Shown here piece after piece: positions 22,366 to 31,582 of a DNA stretch of 38,368 bases. Each line of letters starts with the position of its first letter. Within the stretch, counting starts at the first letter, position 1. Below the pieces are notes generated by a model that worked only from the letters and a program-made list of their open reading frames with translations, was not told the DNA's origin and did not search any database. The position numbers and the translations under genes are program-made. The DNA is from an uncultured bacterium (GTDB taxonomy: Bacteria; Verrucomicrobiota; Kiritimatiellia; CAIKKV01; CALHGX01). The stretch lies in assembly GCA_938031185.1 (NCBI GenBank), contig CALHGX010000064.1, positions 1 to 38,368 of the forward strand. Direction: 5' to 3'.

Positions 22366-23733
22366 ATGGGAGCACCCCGGGCGCGAGCGCAAGCGTGGGG
22401 GACCTGGCTGCTTTTCGGTGCCTTGTGGGCCGGAGTGGCTTTCGGAACCCACGCTGCTTCGCCTTGGCAATGGACATGCCTGCTCTTCGCGCTCGGACTG
22501 GGCAGTTGGTTGATCCTAGTCCGCCGGCAGCCGCCGAAACTCCCCGTGCTGAACTACCACAGCGTCTCCGCCCGGCCGGAATGGCTGCGGATTGGCGACC
22601 GCGTGTCCATCACGCCGGAGGCGTTCGATCGGCAATTGGCGTATTTGAAACGGCACGGCTACCGCAGTCTATTCGTCAGCGAGATTTTTTCGCTGCTGGC
22701 AGGCCAGGAAGGATGGCCAAGGAGGAGCCGGTTCATCGCGCTGACCTTCGACGACGGGTTCGCGGACAACTGGATCGCGGCGTTCCCGTTGCTGAAGAAA
22801 TACGGCATGAAGGCCACCATCTTCGTCAGTACCAGTTTCATCGCCGAGGCGGACCGCTGCCGCGTAACAATCGAGGAAACAAACCGCGCGGATTGGGATG
22901 CGCTGGACTGGACCGGCTACCTGACATGGCCGGAACTGAAGGCCATGCGGGACAGCGGACTGGTCGAGGTCCAGTGTCACGGACACGAGCATACGCGTGT
23001 GTTCGCGGGGTCTGGACTCAAAGGCTTTGTCGGCCCGGGAAAGCCGAACATCTGGCTCTTCTGGAATATCCGGCCGGAGGCGCGCGGGCGTTGGTGGCGC
23101 GAGGTGGATGCGGATCGCTCCCTGTGGGGGCATCCGGTGTTCGCGCAGGCGCCCGCATTGGCAGAGCGCGCCTTTCGGCCGGACCCAAAGGCGGTGGCGC
23201 ACATGCTCTCCTGGGCAAGGAACGCAAATGAGTTCTCGACGCCGGACTGGGAACGCCACGCATGGGAAGAATGGGCCCGGTATAAGCGGAACCATACGGT
23301 TCATGGCGAATGGGAAACAGACGAAACATACGCCCGACGCGTCGAACAGGACTTGACGGAAGCAAGGCGGATTCTTCGGGAAAAACTGGGAGTGGAGAGC
23401 AGTGTGTTATGCTGGCCGGAGAATGCCTTCTCAAAGATATCCGAAGGAGTGGCTCGGCAGGTCGGATTCGCGGCCACGGTCTCGAACCGGCATGACACCA
23501 CCAATGCCGCAAGAAAAGCTCCAGACCGGATTACTCGGGTATTCATCGGCAGCCCGGCGGCGGGCATCCGGTCGGCAAGTTTGGACTTCCTCGGATTTGT
23601 TTTGGAAGTGAAAGTGTTCGAAGGGTGGTATGTGTTGTACCCGTTGCTGGCGGCGATGCATCAGGCCAGAAAAATCGCGCTGGCCATGAAAGGGCGAAGC
23701 GTATGTCCGGATTACTGCTCCATGTGGCGTTGA
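22366..23733 (+). CDS. Polysaccharide deacetylase (CE4/NodB-type), membrane anchored
   Basis: 455 residues. One or two N-terminal membrane helices (about 10-48) are followed by VLNYHSVS and the NodB domain. The catalytic/metal motif LTFDDGF (D129/D130) and the His motif CHGHEHT (H205, H209) are intact, implying metal-dependent removal of N- or O-acetyl groups from a sugar polymer. A long insert (about 215-330, Trp-rich) separates the usual motifs. It should act in the periplasm or at the membrane on the exopolysaccharide made by this locus, as IcaB or PgaB do for poly-GlcNAc. It sits 53 bp after the co-polymerase gene and overlaps the polymerase-like gene by 31 bp. Confidence 0.87.
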   Translation: MGAPRARAQAWGTWLLFGALWAGVAFGTHAASPWQWTCLLFALGLGSWLILVRRQPPKLPVLNYHSVSARPEWLRIGDRVSITPEAFDRQLAYLKRHGYRSLFVSEIFSLLAGQEGWPRRSRFIALTFDDGFADNWIAAFPLLKKYGMKATIFVSTSFIAEADRCRVTIEETNRADWDALDWTGYLTWPELKAMRDSGLVEVQCHGHEHTRVFAGSGLKGFVGPGKPNIWLFWNIRPEARGRWWREVDADRSLWGHPVFAQAPALAERAFRPDPKAVAHMLSWARNANEFSTPDWERHAWEEWARYKRNHTVHGEWETDETYARRVEQDLTEARRILREKLGVESSVLCWPENAFSKISEGVARQVGFAATVSNRHDTTNAARKAPDRITRVFIGSPAAGIRSASLDFLGFVLEVKVFEGWYVLYPLLAAMHQARKIALAMKGRSVCPDYCSMWR

Positions 23734-25097
23734 TGGCCATGGCGGCCGCATTCGCGCTTGCCACCAGCGCCATGCCCGCGATGGCAACGGCGGCGGCCGG
23801 CGGTCTGCTTTTGTGCGCTGGCGCGGCGCGGCGGTTTGAAGAACTGCCCAAGTTCGGCCTGCTGGCGGTGACAGCGCTTGTTCCGCTGAGCTACCTGGGC
23901 ACACGGGTGGCGTTCGGCCACCTGAACTCCCTGACAAAACTCGTGTTCGTGCCGGCCGTGGCCGCGCTGCTGGCGGATGAGCTTCTTACCCGCCGTCGGT
24001 TGGTGCTGGGGCGCATCGGCCTCGGCGCAACACTGTTCGCTCTGGCGCTGGCGCTTTCGTATCTTTTCAACGAAGCAACCCCCTATTCCCGCTGGTTCCT
24101 TTCGCGCTTCGCCGGCGTGTTGCTGCTGTTTTTCCTTGCCGCAAACGCCCTGCGGGATGCGCGCGATTTGCAATGGCTCCTCGGGATTGTCGCGGGGTCC
24201 TGTCTGCTCTCGGCAGCCGGCGCATTGATCGCGCCGCCTCCCACGCACGTGAACGGATGGATCGGCGGTACCGTCCGCATGACGGGCTGGTCGGTCGAAG
24301 ACGCGCCGACGTTTGGAACCAACCTGCTGGTGGCGCTCCTCATCTGTCTCTACGGCCTGATCTCGACCCGTCGGTACGCGCTACGCCTCGCCTTGATTCC
24401 CGTGGCCGGTGTGCTGCTCATGGGTATCGTGCTCACCTATGCGCGCGGCGTGTCCGTCGCAACCGTGGTCGCCGTGGCCTTCCTGTTGTTCCGGGCCCGC
24501 CGCCGTATCTCCGGGTTCGGCCTCCTGGCCGGGCTCGCCCTGGCAGCGGCCTGTGGCGCCCTGCTGGTCCCGGATGCTTACTGGGAACGAATGATCACGA
24601 TGTTCACGCAGTCGTCCACCGACCCAACCATGGGCCGACGCTGGGATTCATATCGCATCGGCCTGCAACTTTTCCGGAACCACTGGCTGCTCGGTCTCGG
24701 ACCGGGGAACTTCCTGGCGCAATACATGGCTCCAGAGTTTCGCTTCGATCGGGGGGCGGTGCCCAGTGTGCTCTTTAATCTCTATCTCTCCGTGGCCACC
24801 CAGACCGGGGTGCTCGGGCTGTTCACGTTCGCGGCCTTCATCGGATCCGCATTCCGCGAGTTGCGCTTTGTGCAGCGGTCCTTTGCGGACGCGGAAACAT
24901 CCCTCCGCCAGATCGCGGAGATTCTGGAGGCCGTTCTGGTTGCGCTGCTGCTGATTTCGCTGTTCGAGCCGACGGACCTGCAGAAGTACCTCTGGATCAC
25001 CCTCGGCGCGGTGGCGGCCGCCGGTCACATCCGCCGAGCTGAACTCGCCGCCGCGACGCCGGCCCGACGGGAGGCTACATGCCCCCGCCGGCCCTGA
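23703..25097 (+). CDS. O-antigen ligase/polymerase-like (Wzy_C) membrane protein
   Basis: 464 residues with about ten to twelve hydrophobic segments. A periplasmic loop after the middle (TMGRRWDSYRIGLQLFRNHWLLGLGPGNF) has the RxxxW and GxGxGxF-type signature of the Wzy/WaaL superfamily. Such proteins polymerise repeat units from undecaprenyl carriers or ligate them to an acceptor. The ATG at 23703 is preferred, with AAGGGCGAAG before it, since the first membrane helix starts right there. It overlaps the end of the deacetylase gene and the start of the next gene. In a locus with a co-polymerase and exporter it is the likely polymerase. Confidence 0.87.
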   Translation: MSGLLLHVALMAMAAAFALATSAMPAMATAAAGGLLLCAGAARRFEELPKFGLLAVTALVPLSYLGTRVAFGHLNSLTKLVFVPAVAALLADELLTRRRLVLGRIGLGATLFALALALSYLFNEATPYSRWFLSRFAGVLLLFFLAANALRDARDLQWLLGIVAGSCLLSAAGALIAPPPTHVNGWIGGTVRMTGWSVEDAPTFGTNLLVALLICLYGLISTRRYALRLALIPVAGVLLMGIVLTYARGVSVATVVAVAFLLFRARRRISGFGLLAGLALAAACGALLVPDAYWERMITMFTQSSTDPTMGRRWDSYRIGLQLFRNHWLLGLGPGNFLAQYMAPEFRFDRGAVPSVLFNLYLSVATQTGVLGLFTFAAFIGSAFRELRFVQRSFADAETSLRQIAEILEAVLVALLLISLFEPTDLQKYLWITLGAVAAAGHIRRAELAAATPARREATCPRRP

Positions 25098-26311
25098 CCA
25101 GCGTGGACCTGCACCTGCGCTTCCCCGCGGAGGCTGTGGTTGAAACCGATGCCCTCGAGGACTCCGCCTGCGGAATCTATCCGTGCTACTACCGGCGCTT
25201 GCCGGACCGGTTGCGGGTTTCCACCTCGGCGCTCGCATTGATCGCAGATGCCGGAACACTGGAAATCAATCCGTCGTTCCGCCCGCGAGAGTATCTGCTG
25301 GGCGACAACGTTCACGCGCGTTTTGTGCGCGGAACAGCCGCCCTGCCTTACGGCCTGAAGGAATGGGTCAAGCGCGTACTGCCCATCGCCATGCTCCACC
25401 ATCTTGCCAGAAACCGCTTCTGGTATGAGTCCTGGGACACCATGGACGTGCGAGTTCGCAAACTGCGGCCCTTCGAGCGGGTGACGCCGACCGAAAGCAC
25501 CGACACTTTCGCTCCCGATTTTTCCCTGCGTTCCTCCAACGCGCTGATGGAGGGCGTTTGCGCCCACCTGGTCCGTTTCGTCCGTTCCATTGAAGCGGCT
25601 TTCCCCAACCACGACCATGTCATGATGATCGGCGGCAAGGACAGCCAAATACTGGCATTGATTCCCAAGGCCCAGCCGGAGCGGTGGCATGTCTTCAGCG
25701 CTGCGCCCAATTGCGCGCTCGTGCATCAATGGCTGGCATGGAACGGTGTGAAAACGGGCCAGGTTTTCGGTCACGACAACCGCAACGAAGAGACAAAGGA
25801 AGCAACCGAGCGCAAGATCGTGTGCAGCGATTTGTACTCCGACCCGCGCCATATGCGCTGGCTGCCAGCGCTGAAGCGCATCGCGGACGCTTTCGAAGGG
25901 CGATGCATTTTCTGGTCCGGCTCGGCGGGCGACGCGTTGCACGTGGGCCGGCCGCATCACCGGCGCTATCAACACGCAAACCCGCGCGGTTTTTTTGACA
26001 TCCATCTCACCCGTGTCCCGTGCCTCGTGGGGAATTACCATCAGGTGGTGAAAAACTTCACCGGCTGCCCGCTGCTCTGCCCCTATCATTCGGCCGAGCT
26101 TTGGCACAACGTGTACCTTCACCACGGCCCGGCCGTGATCCCGACCGGCACGGACCTCCGCCCCCGAATCGGCGAGCGTCTCGCGGGGCGGCCAATCCGC
26201 TGGCTGGAGAAGAATCCGTGGCCGGAGCCCTATCGCTACGACCGACCATTCCACGCGCGCCAGATTTGCCTTCGACACCTCCAGCAGAGGCTGCGCGAGT
26301 CCGCGCCATGA
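25079..26311 (+). CDS. Stand-alone PP-loop (asparagine-synthase C-domain-like) protein
   Basis: 410 residues. A PP-loop ATP-pyrophosphatase motif appears as MMIGGKDSQILAL (GGKDS at 185-189, usual SGGxDS). A later FWSGSAGDALH block is like the second conserved block of asparagine-synthase ATPase domains. The N-terminal 150 residues do not look like the glutaminase domain, since no Cys2 nucleophile is present. It should activate a carboxylate as an adenylate and might use ammonia or another amine; amidation of uronic acids in the polymer is one possible role. It starts after GGGAGG, overlaps the polymerase gene by 19 bp and the next glycosyltransferase by ATGA. Exact function is unknown. Confidence 0.7.
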   Translation: MPPPALTSVDLHLRFPAEAVVETDALEDSACGIYPCYYRRLPDRLRVSTSALALIADAGTLEINPSFRPREYLLGDNVHARFVRGTAALPYGLKEWVKRVLPIAMLHHLARNRFWYESWDTMDVRVRKLRPFERVTPTESTDTFAPDFSLRSSNALMEGVCAHLVRFVRSIEAAFPNHDHVMMIGGKDSQILALIPKAQPERWHVFSAAPNCALVHQWLAWNGVKTGQVFGHDNRNEETKEATERKIVCSDLYSDPRHMRWLPALKRIADAFEGRCIFWSGSAGDALHVGRPHHRRYQHANPRGFFDIHLTRVPCLVGNYHQVVKNFTGCPLLCPYHSAELWHNVYLHHGPAVIPTGTDLRPRIGERLAGRPIRWLEKNPWPEPYRYDRPFHARQICLRHLQQRLRESAP

Positions 26312-27447
26312 ATCGTCCTCGCGTGCTCCATTTGATTCATCACCTGCGCACGGGGGGCGCGGAGACCCTGCTGGCCGAGCTGTTGCCATGTCTTGCTGTC
26401 GACGGGTTTGATGTTCAGGTGGCGTGTCTCGACGATCGTGGTCCGTTGTTCGACCTGTTGCGACAGCGCGGCATCTGCGGACATTTCATCAATCGAAGAC
26501 GAGGGCTCGACCTGCTGGCACTTTGGCGACTGGCACGACTGTTGCGTCGTGAACGCGTGGAGATTCTCAACACACACTCCTTTTCGGCCGGATTCTGGGG
26601 CCGCCTCGCTGCCATCCTCGCCCGCACGCCGCGCGTCGTGACCACTGTACACACGGTCGCAGGATGGAGTCAGCCGCGCAAACAACGCTTTGGCAACCGG
26701 CTCTTGCGTCCCTTCACGGACCGGGTTGTGGCGGTCAGCGAGAGCGTAAGACGCTCGCTTGTGGAGCAAGGCACGCCGCCGGAGATGATCACGGTGATCC
26801 CCAATGGTATCCGCATGGAGCGCTTTCGGCCGGCAACGAATCCCATGGAGGAGCGACAACGGCTGGGGCTGCCGCCCAACGGCCCGCTCATTGGCATGAT
26901 CGGCCGTTGCAGCGTTGAGAAAGGCGGCGCCATCTGGATCAGGGCCCTTGCGTTACTCGTTCGTGCTAACGTTGAAGTGCATGGTGTGTTGGTAGGCGAT
27001 GGCCCCGAGCGACCGGCGTGGCAGGCGTTGGCGGCCGCGGAGGGAATGGTAGATCGTGTTCGGTTTGCCGGCGAGCAGGTGGACATCGTTCCCTGGCTTT
27101 CCGTCCTTTCGGTTCTGGTAGGCCCCTCTTTGCAGGAATCCTTCGGAATTTCGGCGCTGGAAGCGCAAGCCGCCGGCATTCCGGTGGTGGCCACAAAAGT
27201 GGAGGGATTCCTGGAAACCCTCCACAACGGAGTGGACGCGTTGCTAGTGGAACCGAACAATCCGGCCGCCATCGCCGAAGCGGTTCGGGCCTTGCTTGGG
27301 TCGGAGCGTCTGGCGCGCGATCTCACGGCCGCCGGGCTGCGCAACGCCGCGCAGTTCCGCATCGAGCAGACGGCCGCGGCGTATGGGCAGCTGTACCGCA
27401 CCCTAGCCGAACCTCAGCGCCCGGCCGTCAACGCCGACTGCCGTTGA
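26308..27447 (+). CDS. Family 4 glycosyltransferase
   Basis: 379 residues, GT-B fold. The opening RVLHLIHHLRTGGAETLLAEL is typical of GT4 enzymes. Then come the linker VVAVSESVRRSLVEQG, the donor domain GMIGRCSVEKGG, and the E-x7-E motif in SLQESFGISALEAQAAG. It probably adds a sugar to the lipid-linked repeat unit. The start at 26308 overlaps the previous stop by ATGA; earlier in-frame sequence belongs to the overlap with the PP-loop gene. Its 3' end overlaps the convergent heparinase-like gene by 34 bp and there is no obvious terminator. Last gene of the plus-strand export operon. Confidence 0.92.
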   Translation: MNRPRVLHLIHHLRTGGAETLLAELLPCLAVDGFDVQVACLDDRGPLFDLLRQRGICGHFINRRRGLDLLALWRLARLLRRERVEILNTHSFSAGFWGRLAAILARTPRVVTTVHTVAGWSQPRKQRFGNRLLRPFTDRVVAVSESVRRSLVEQGTPPEMITVIPNGIRMERFRPATNPMEERQRLGLPPNGPLIGMIGRCSVEKGGAIWIRALALLVRANVEVHGVLVGDGPERPAWQALAAAEGMVDRVRFAGEQVDIVPWLSVLSVLVGPSLQESFGISALEAQAAGIPVVATKVEGFLETLHNGVDALLVEPNNPAAIAEAVRALLGSERLARDLTAAGLRNAAQFRIEQTAAAYGQLYRTLAEPQRPAVNADCR

Positions 27448-29570
27448 ACGGTGTTTCCCAGCGTTGCGGTGAGACGTCGTCCGGAGCCTCGAATGGCGAT
27501 GTCGCAACCGGGCTCGCCGTTCTTGCGGAAGCGGACGCTGACTTTGCGTTCGCCCTGGCGAAGTTCCACACCGGTCCAGTTCCAGCTCCAAAGACGCCGG
27601 ACGGCGGCCATATCGTTCGACGCGGCCCGAGCCCCAACTTCGATGACGTGCAACAACCGCACTTTCAAGGCGGGTGTGGACGGCGACACTTCGACGCGCC
27701 AGCCGCCCAACAGTTCCGGGTGCTTGATCGTTTCGCCGCCCAGCCAGGGCTTCGCGGGAAGGGGCCAGTTTCGGCCGTCGCTCCAGAACTCGCGGCCCGG
27801 ACCGCCCACGACGCGATGCGACCCCTTGGCCGGCAGCAGGGTGCGACACCAGAGGCGTCCACCGCGATGGTCGGCGCGAAAGCGATCGCCTGTCAGGATC
27901 GGCTGCTCCGCGGTGTGGAGCAGCCACGTGACCGGCTGATCGGCGCGAAGGACATGAACCCGGTCGAAGATCACAAAGAAATTCGGCTGGACGTGAACGA
28001 ACTGGCGCAGGGCGAGGCGGCATTTGGCCGGGTGGTAGCAGGCCGTGGCGTCACTGGCGATGTAGGTGAAGTCGGGCGTGGTGTGGAACGCGCGAATCAC
28101 CGCCCCTGTGGGGCAACGCATGCCGCCGTCATTGGCGATCGGCAGATCGGGCTCGCCCGGGGCGGGAGTTCCCCAATACGCCGGCATCTGCTCCCCTTCC
28201 ATCCGGATCAGAATGCCGTTGTGCGCAACGCTGCGGCAGTAGTACTGGAACAAGTGGCTCCCAGGTTCCGGGCGCGTGCCGCTGTCCAGCGCCAGATATC
28301 CCTGGTGGAAGATCGTAAACGTATTCTCGTCAAAATGCTTGTGTCGCGCGCTGCTGCCGCCCGCCGTAAAGAGTGCATACGTGTCGCGATCGCCCCAGCC
28401 GGAACGCATGAACACTTGCCCCATTCCCTCGAAGTGCCGCGCCAACGGCGCTCCCGGCGGAGGCGCGTGCGGCGGCGGCGAACGGTTGATCCGGTTCAGG
28501 AAAAAAAAGGCCAGAGGCCACGCCGCCGACGAGTACACGGGCGGACGGCATTGCGGCTGCAGCCACGCGGCGAGCGCCGCCTGCTCGGGATGGGACGCCC
28601 CAAAGAAGTGCCGCACGTGGGCCAGATGCGCATAAAGGTGCCCGTCCGGCCACTCGTTGGAGGTGTGAAACGCGTCCCCGGACCCGAACTCCAGTCCACC
28701 GGGCAGGCGATTCCAGAGAACGTAGTTCGGCAACAACGCCGCGTGCGGCCAGTTCGTCGCCGCGTTCACCCCGAACGCAGATTCCATCGTGTGAAAGAAG
28801 TTCCACTCCGCCCAGGGGTCTGCGCCGAGCGCGTAGCCTAGCGTGGCGGTACCGCCGCCTCCGTCATCCCCCGCCAGGCGGCGGCGATGATCGAGCATCC
28901 GCCGGTGCTGGTCGTAACCGAAGACGATGGCGGCAACCGATTTGTCTTCGTCAATCCCGGTCCCGATCGTGGCGAGCCCCACGTACCACGGCAGACTGAT
29001 CTCGCCGTAGAAGCCGGAAAGCGAATCGCCAAGATTATCGCCCGGAACGGACCGCTCCAGCACGCGGAAGGCCACATGAGCGAGCAGGTCGCGCCCCAGA
29101 CGGAACCGCTGTTCCGTTGGCATGGCGTCGTATATCCAATCGTACGCCATGATGGCGTGGATGCGTGTCGCGGAATAGCGACTGACCGTGCGACGGTCGC
29201 GATCGCAGTCCCGATAGTAGGCGACCGATCGCTCCAGCAATCCGGTAGCCGCGGTCAGCCGCGCGGGCGTCGGTTCGCTCAGGAGGAGAAACGCCGCGGC
29301 TGCGGATTCGACGCCGTAGTCGCCGGGCGGAAGGTCGGCGTCGGTCGTCAGGCGGTTCACAATGTCCCGCAAGGCGTTCAGCCGCTCGCCGTGTTCCTGG
29401 CTCGCCGCCCGTATCACAAGGGGAAGCGATTGCGCGTTGATGAAAAGCCGCGGCCGGTTCGTCACAAGCCTATCCAAGGGCGGCTCGCAGGAGGGCGGCG
29501 TGGCAGCCGCCTGCAAGCAGGCGGCAAGGCCGGCCACTGCCGCAAGACCGATGGCCGCTGTTCCATTCAT
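27414..29570 (-). CDS. Heparinase II/III-family polysaccharide lyase-like exported protein
   Basis: 718 residues. A hydrophobic N-terminus with LAGLAAC (lipobox-like LAAC at about 15-18) suggests an exported lipoprotein, although positive charges at the very start are lacking. An alpha-helical toroid region (about 40-380) is followed by a beta-sandwich region. The joining motif SSARHKHFDENTFTIFHQG has the His-Phe-Asp-x-Asn pattern of heparinase II/III lyases. These cleave uronic-acid-containing polysaccharides by beta-elimination. In an EPS locus it may trim or release the polymer. The ATG at 29570 overlaps the GT2 stop by four bases (TCAT), so it is translationally coupled to it. Confidence 0.85.
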   Translation of the reverse strand: MNGTAAIGLAAVAGLAACLQAAATPPSCEPPLDRLVTNRPRLFINAQSLPLVIRAASQEHGERLNALRDIVNRLTTDADLPPGDYGVESAAAAFLLLSEPTPARLTAATGLLERSVAYYRDCDRDRRTVSRYSATRIHAIMAYDWIYDAMPTEQRFRLGRDLLAHVAFRVLERSVPGDNLGDSLSGFYGEISLPWYVGLATIGTGIDEDKSVAAIVFGYDQHRRMLDHRRRLAGDDGGGGTATLGYALGADPWAEWNFFHTMESAFGVNAATNWPHAALLPNYVLWNRLPGGLEFGSGDAFHTSNEWPDGHLYAHLAHVRHFFGASHPEQAALAAWLQPQCRPPVYSSAAWPLAFFFLNRINRSPPPHAPPPGAPLARHFEGMGQVFMRSGWGDRDTYALFTAGGSSARHKHFDENTFTIFHQGYLALDSGTRPEPGSHLFQYYCRSVAHNGILIRMEGEQMPAYWGTPAPGEPDLPIANDGGMRCPTGAVIRAFHTTPDFTYIASDATACYHPAKCRLALRQFVHVQPNFFVIFDRVHVLRADQPVTWLLHTAEQPILTGDRFRADHRGGRLWCRTLLPAKGSHRVVGGPGREFWSDGRNWPLPAKPWLGGETIKHPELLGGWRVEVSPSTPALKVRLLHVIEVGARAASNDMAAVRRLWSWNWTGVELRQGERKVSVRFRKNGEPGCDIAIRGSGRRLTATLGNTVQRQSALTAGR

Positions 29571-30709
29571 GCGCGCTGGGGCTGCCAAGTCACCACATTT
29601 CGCCCGAGCAGGCAGTTACCCACGGCCACAAGCGATGCCAGATTGGCCACGCAGAAAGCGTAGGGGAAGCGGACAAAGGCCGGTCCGATCCGCCACCGAT
29701 CCAAGACGATTCCGGCGGCCGCGGCAGCGGCGAAGAGAACCTGCGCAAGAAACACGCCCCTATAGAACGCGCGATCCAACAAGAAAAGGTTGGCGGCAAA
29801 CGCCCCAATCGCGAAGAGGGGAACCATCCATCGCAGCAGACGGTGGCTGATCACCTGCATGGCGAACCAGCCGCTGCGCCGCGGGTCGAGGACCTCGGGC
29901 GCCATGCGCAGACTGTTCAGGCAGCGGGTCATGATCCGCACCTTGCGACGGAATTCGTCCCGCAACTCGGGCAACACCGCCTCGCTGGAGACAGCGGCCG
30001 GTTCAAAGACCTGGCGCCTGCCATGCCGGCACATGATGAGAAGCGGTTCCATAAAGTCGCTGATCATGGCGGGATCGAGCGGGACATAGAGCGAGCGTCG
30101 CACGGCATAGATGGGCCCGCTCGCGCCGACGCAGGACCGCACCTGACTTTCCCATGCCTTAACGCGCGATTCCCAGTCACGATACACCACCTCGGCTCGG
30201 CCGGTGGTCGAAGACGCTGAAACGAAGTCGGCACGCCGTCCCTCCACGCAACCGACGCTTGGATCGGCAAAGCGCGCGACGAGCCGCTTGAGCGCGTCCG
30301 GCTGGTAAATCGCGTTGGCGTCGGAAAAAACCACGATCTCACCAGCAGCAGCCGCGACGGCCGCGTTCTGGACGGCGGTCTTCCCCTGCCACCCCTCGCC
30401 GCGCAGGAGACGAACGCCCCGTCCTTCGAAATCGCGCGCAATGGCGTCCGTCCGATCCGTCGAGCCGTCAGATGCGACAATGATTTCCAGTTTGTCCGCT
30501 GGGTAGTCCAGGTTTGTCGCGTTGTCCAGTTTGGCGGCCAGCACGCCTTCCTCGTTGCGGGCGGCAATGATCAGGCTCACCGTCGGCCATTCGGTCGAAA
30601 CGAAGGAGCGCTCTCTCCCCCGCCAAGTCGCCAAGAGCCACATCAGCAAAGGGTAGCCGAGATACACATAGCCGATGACCGACAGACAGACCCAGAAAAG
30701 GACCGCCAT
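29567..30709 (-). CDS. Membrane-bound family 2 glycosyltransferase (processive-synthase-like)
   Basis: 380 residues. An N-terminal membrane helix (about 3-27) precedes the GT-A domain with VSLIIAARNEEGVLAAKL, EIIVASDGSTDRT, the metal site FSDANAIY, and a later CRHGRR segment in place of the usual QxxRW. At least three C-terminal membrane helices follow. This is the arrangement of PgaC/NdvC-like enzymes, but the missing QxxRW argues for a non-processive transferase. GGAG lies about ten bases before the ATG. It is followed by the overlapping heparinase-like gene and preceded by an 83-bp gap after the initiating transferase. Confidence 0.87.
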   Translation of the reverse strand: MAVLFWVCLSVIGYVYLGYPLLMWLLATWRGRERSFVSTEWPTVSLIIAARNEEGVLAAKLDNATNLDYPADKLEIIVASDGSTDRTDAIARDFEGRGVRLLRGEGWQGKTAVQNAAVAAAAGEIVVFSDANAIYQPDALKRLVARFADPSVGCVEGRRADFVSASSTTGRAEVVYRDWESRVKAWESQVRSCVGASGPIYAVRRSLYVPLDPAMISDFMEPLLIMCRHGRRQVFEPAAVSSEAVLPELRDEFRRKVRIMTRCLNSLRMAPEVLDPRRSGWFAMQVISHRLLRWMVPLFAIGAFAANLFLLDRAFYRGVFLAQVLFAAAAAAGIVLDRWRIGPAFVRFPYAFCVANLASLVAVGNCLLGRNVVTWQPQRA

Positions 30710-30792
30710 GTTTCATCGCTCCGCCGCGGCCAGACACCGCTTTGTTCTCGCCGCCACTCCCGCTTGAGACCCTGCGCGCTTGGCCTTTGGTC

Positions 30793-31509
30793 TCAGTACG
30801 TGATTTCCTTTCCGCTGGCAATGACGAAGACGGTCATCGTAAGAATCCAGAGGTCGAGCAGCACGCTCCGGTTCCGAAAATATTGGATGTCATACGCCAG
30901 CCGAGCGGCCATGTCGGGCATGCCGCGGTTGTGAATCTGTTGCCAGCCCGTGATGCCGGGTTTGACGAGCAGCCGGCACCGTTCTTCCGCATTGTAACGC
31001 GCCACGAGCGCCACCACTTCCGGCCGAGGCCCGACGAGGCTCATTTCGCCCCGCAGCACGTTGATCAACTGCGGCAATTCGTCCAGCCCGAAGCGCCGAA
31101 GCAGACGGCCGACCGACGTGACGCGAGGATCGTCCCGTAGCTTGTATACGGGCTCCTTCAATTCGTCGAACCGGACCAGATCCTTGAGCCGTTCTTCGGC
31201 ATCCGCCACCATGGTGCGGAACTTAAACATGCGGAACGGGCGGCCGTTCAGTCCGGCTCGTTCCTGAACGAAGAAGACCGGCCCCCGGCTGCTGAGTTTC
31301 ACCGCCAGCGCGATCGCCGTCCACAATGGCAGGGTCAGCACCATTCCGAGCGCGGCAATAGTTACGTCTATGATGCGCTTGACCGCTTCATACACCGAAA
31401 AAGATTGAGCGGTGTCGTCGGCACACATCGGGAACGCCGCCGCATCACTCGAAATCAGAACACCGCAACGCCATGCGGCGCATTCCGTCCCTGGCACATT
31501 GCTGTTCAT
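30793..31509 (-). CDS. Initiating sugar-phosphate transferase (bacterial sugar transferase, WcaJ/PglC type)
   Basis: 238 residues. After a short hydrophilic N-terminus, one hydrophobic re-entrant helix (VKRIIDVTIAALGMVLTLP) leads into the PF02397 catalytic core. That core carries RGPVFFVQERAGLNGRPF, FKFRTM, the catalytic Asp-Glu pair in FGLDELPQL and the LVGPRPE motif. This monotopic family transfers a sugar phosphate from UDP-sugar to undecaprenyl phosphate, the first committed step of the repeat unit. It is the short PglC-like form without the extra four-helix N-terminal half of WcaJ. It belongs to the minus-strand EPS run, 73 bp after the flippase gene. Confidence 0.93.
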   Translation of the reverse strand: MNSNVPGTECAAWRCGVLISSDAAAFPMCADDTAQSFSVYEAVKRIIDVTIAALGMVLTLPLWTAIALAVKLSSRGPVFFVQERAGLNGRPFRMFKFRTMVADAEERLKDLVRFDELKEPVYKLRDDPRVTSVGRLLRRFGLDELPQLINVLRGEMSLVGPRPEVVALVARYNAEERCRLLVKPGITGWQQIHNRGMPDMAARLAYDIQYFRNRSVLLDLWILTMTVFVIASGKEITY

Positions 31510-31582
31510 GTCTGTTGCCTCGCTTCAAGCCACGGCCAAAAAATGATGGCAGGAAGCGTGGCGCGGAGCGGTTAGCGTCGGA

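Noticed and set aside
25025-26389. 454-codon minus-strand open frame opposite the PP-loop gene
   Set aside because: Antisense shadow with no recognisable domain; the plus-strand gene has ATGA coupling at its 3' end and a clear ribosome binding site.
27018-28841. Long plus-strand open frame of 607 codons opposite the heparinase-like gene
   Set aside because: Arg/Gly/Pro-rich shadow of two real genes (GT4 in another frame, heparinase on the other strand); no family similarity and no ribosome binding site.
30765-30795. Terminator hairpin TGAGACC/GGTCTCA after the sugar transferase gene
   Set aside because: The repeat overlaps the stop codon, has a 17-nt loop and no T-run.
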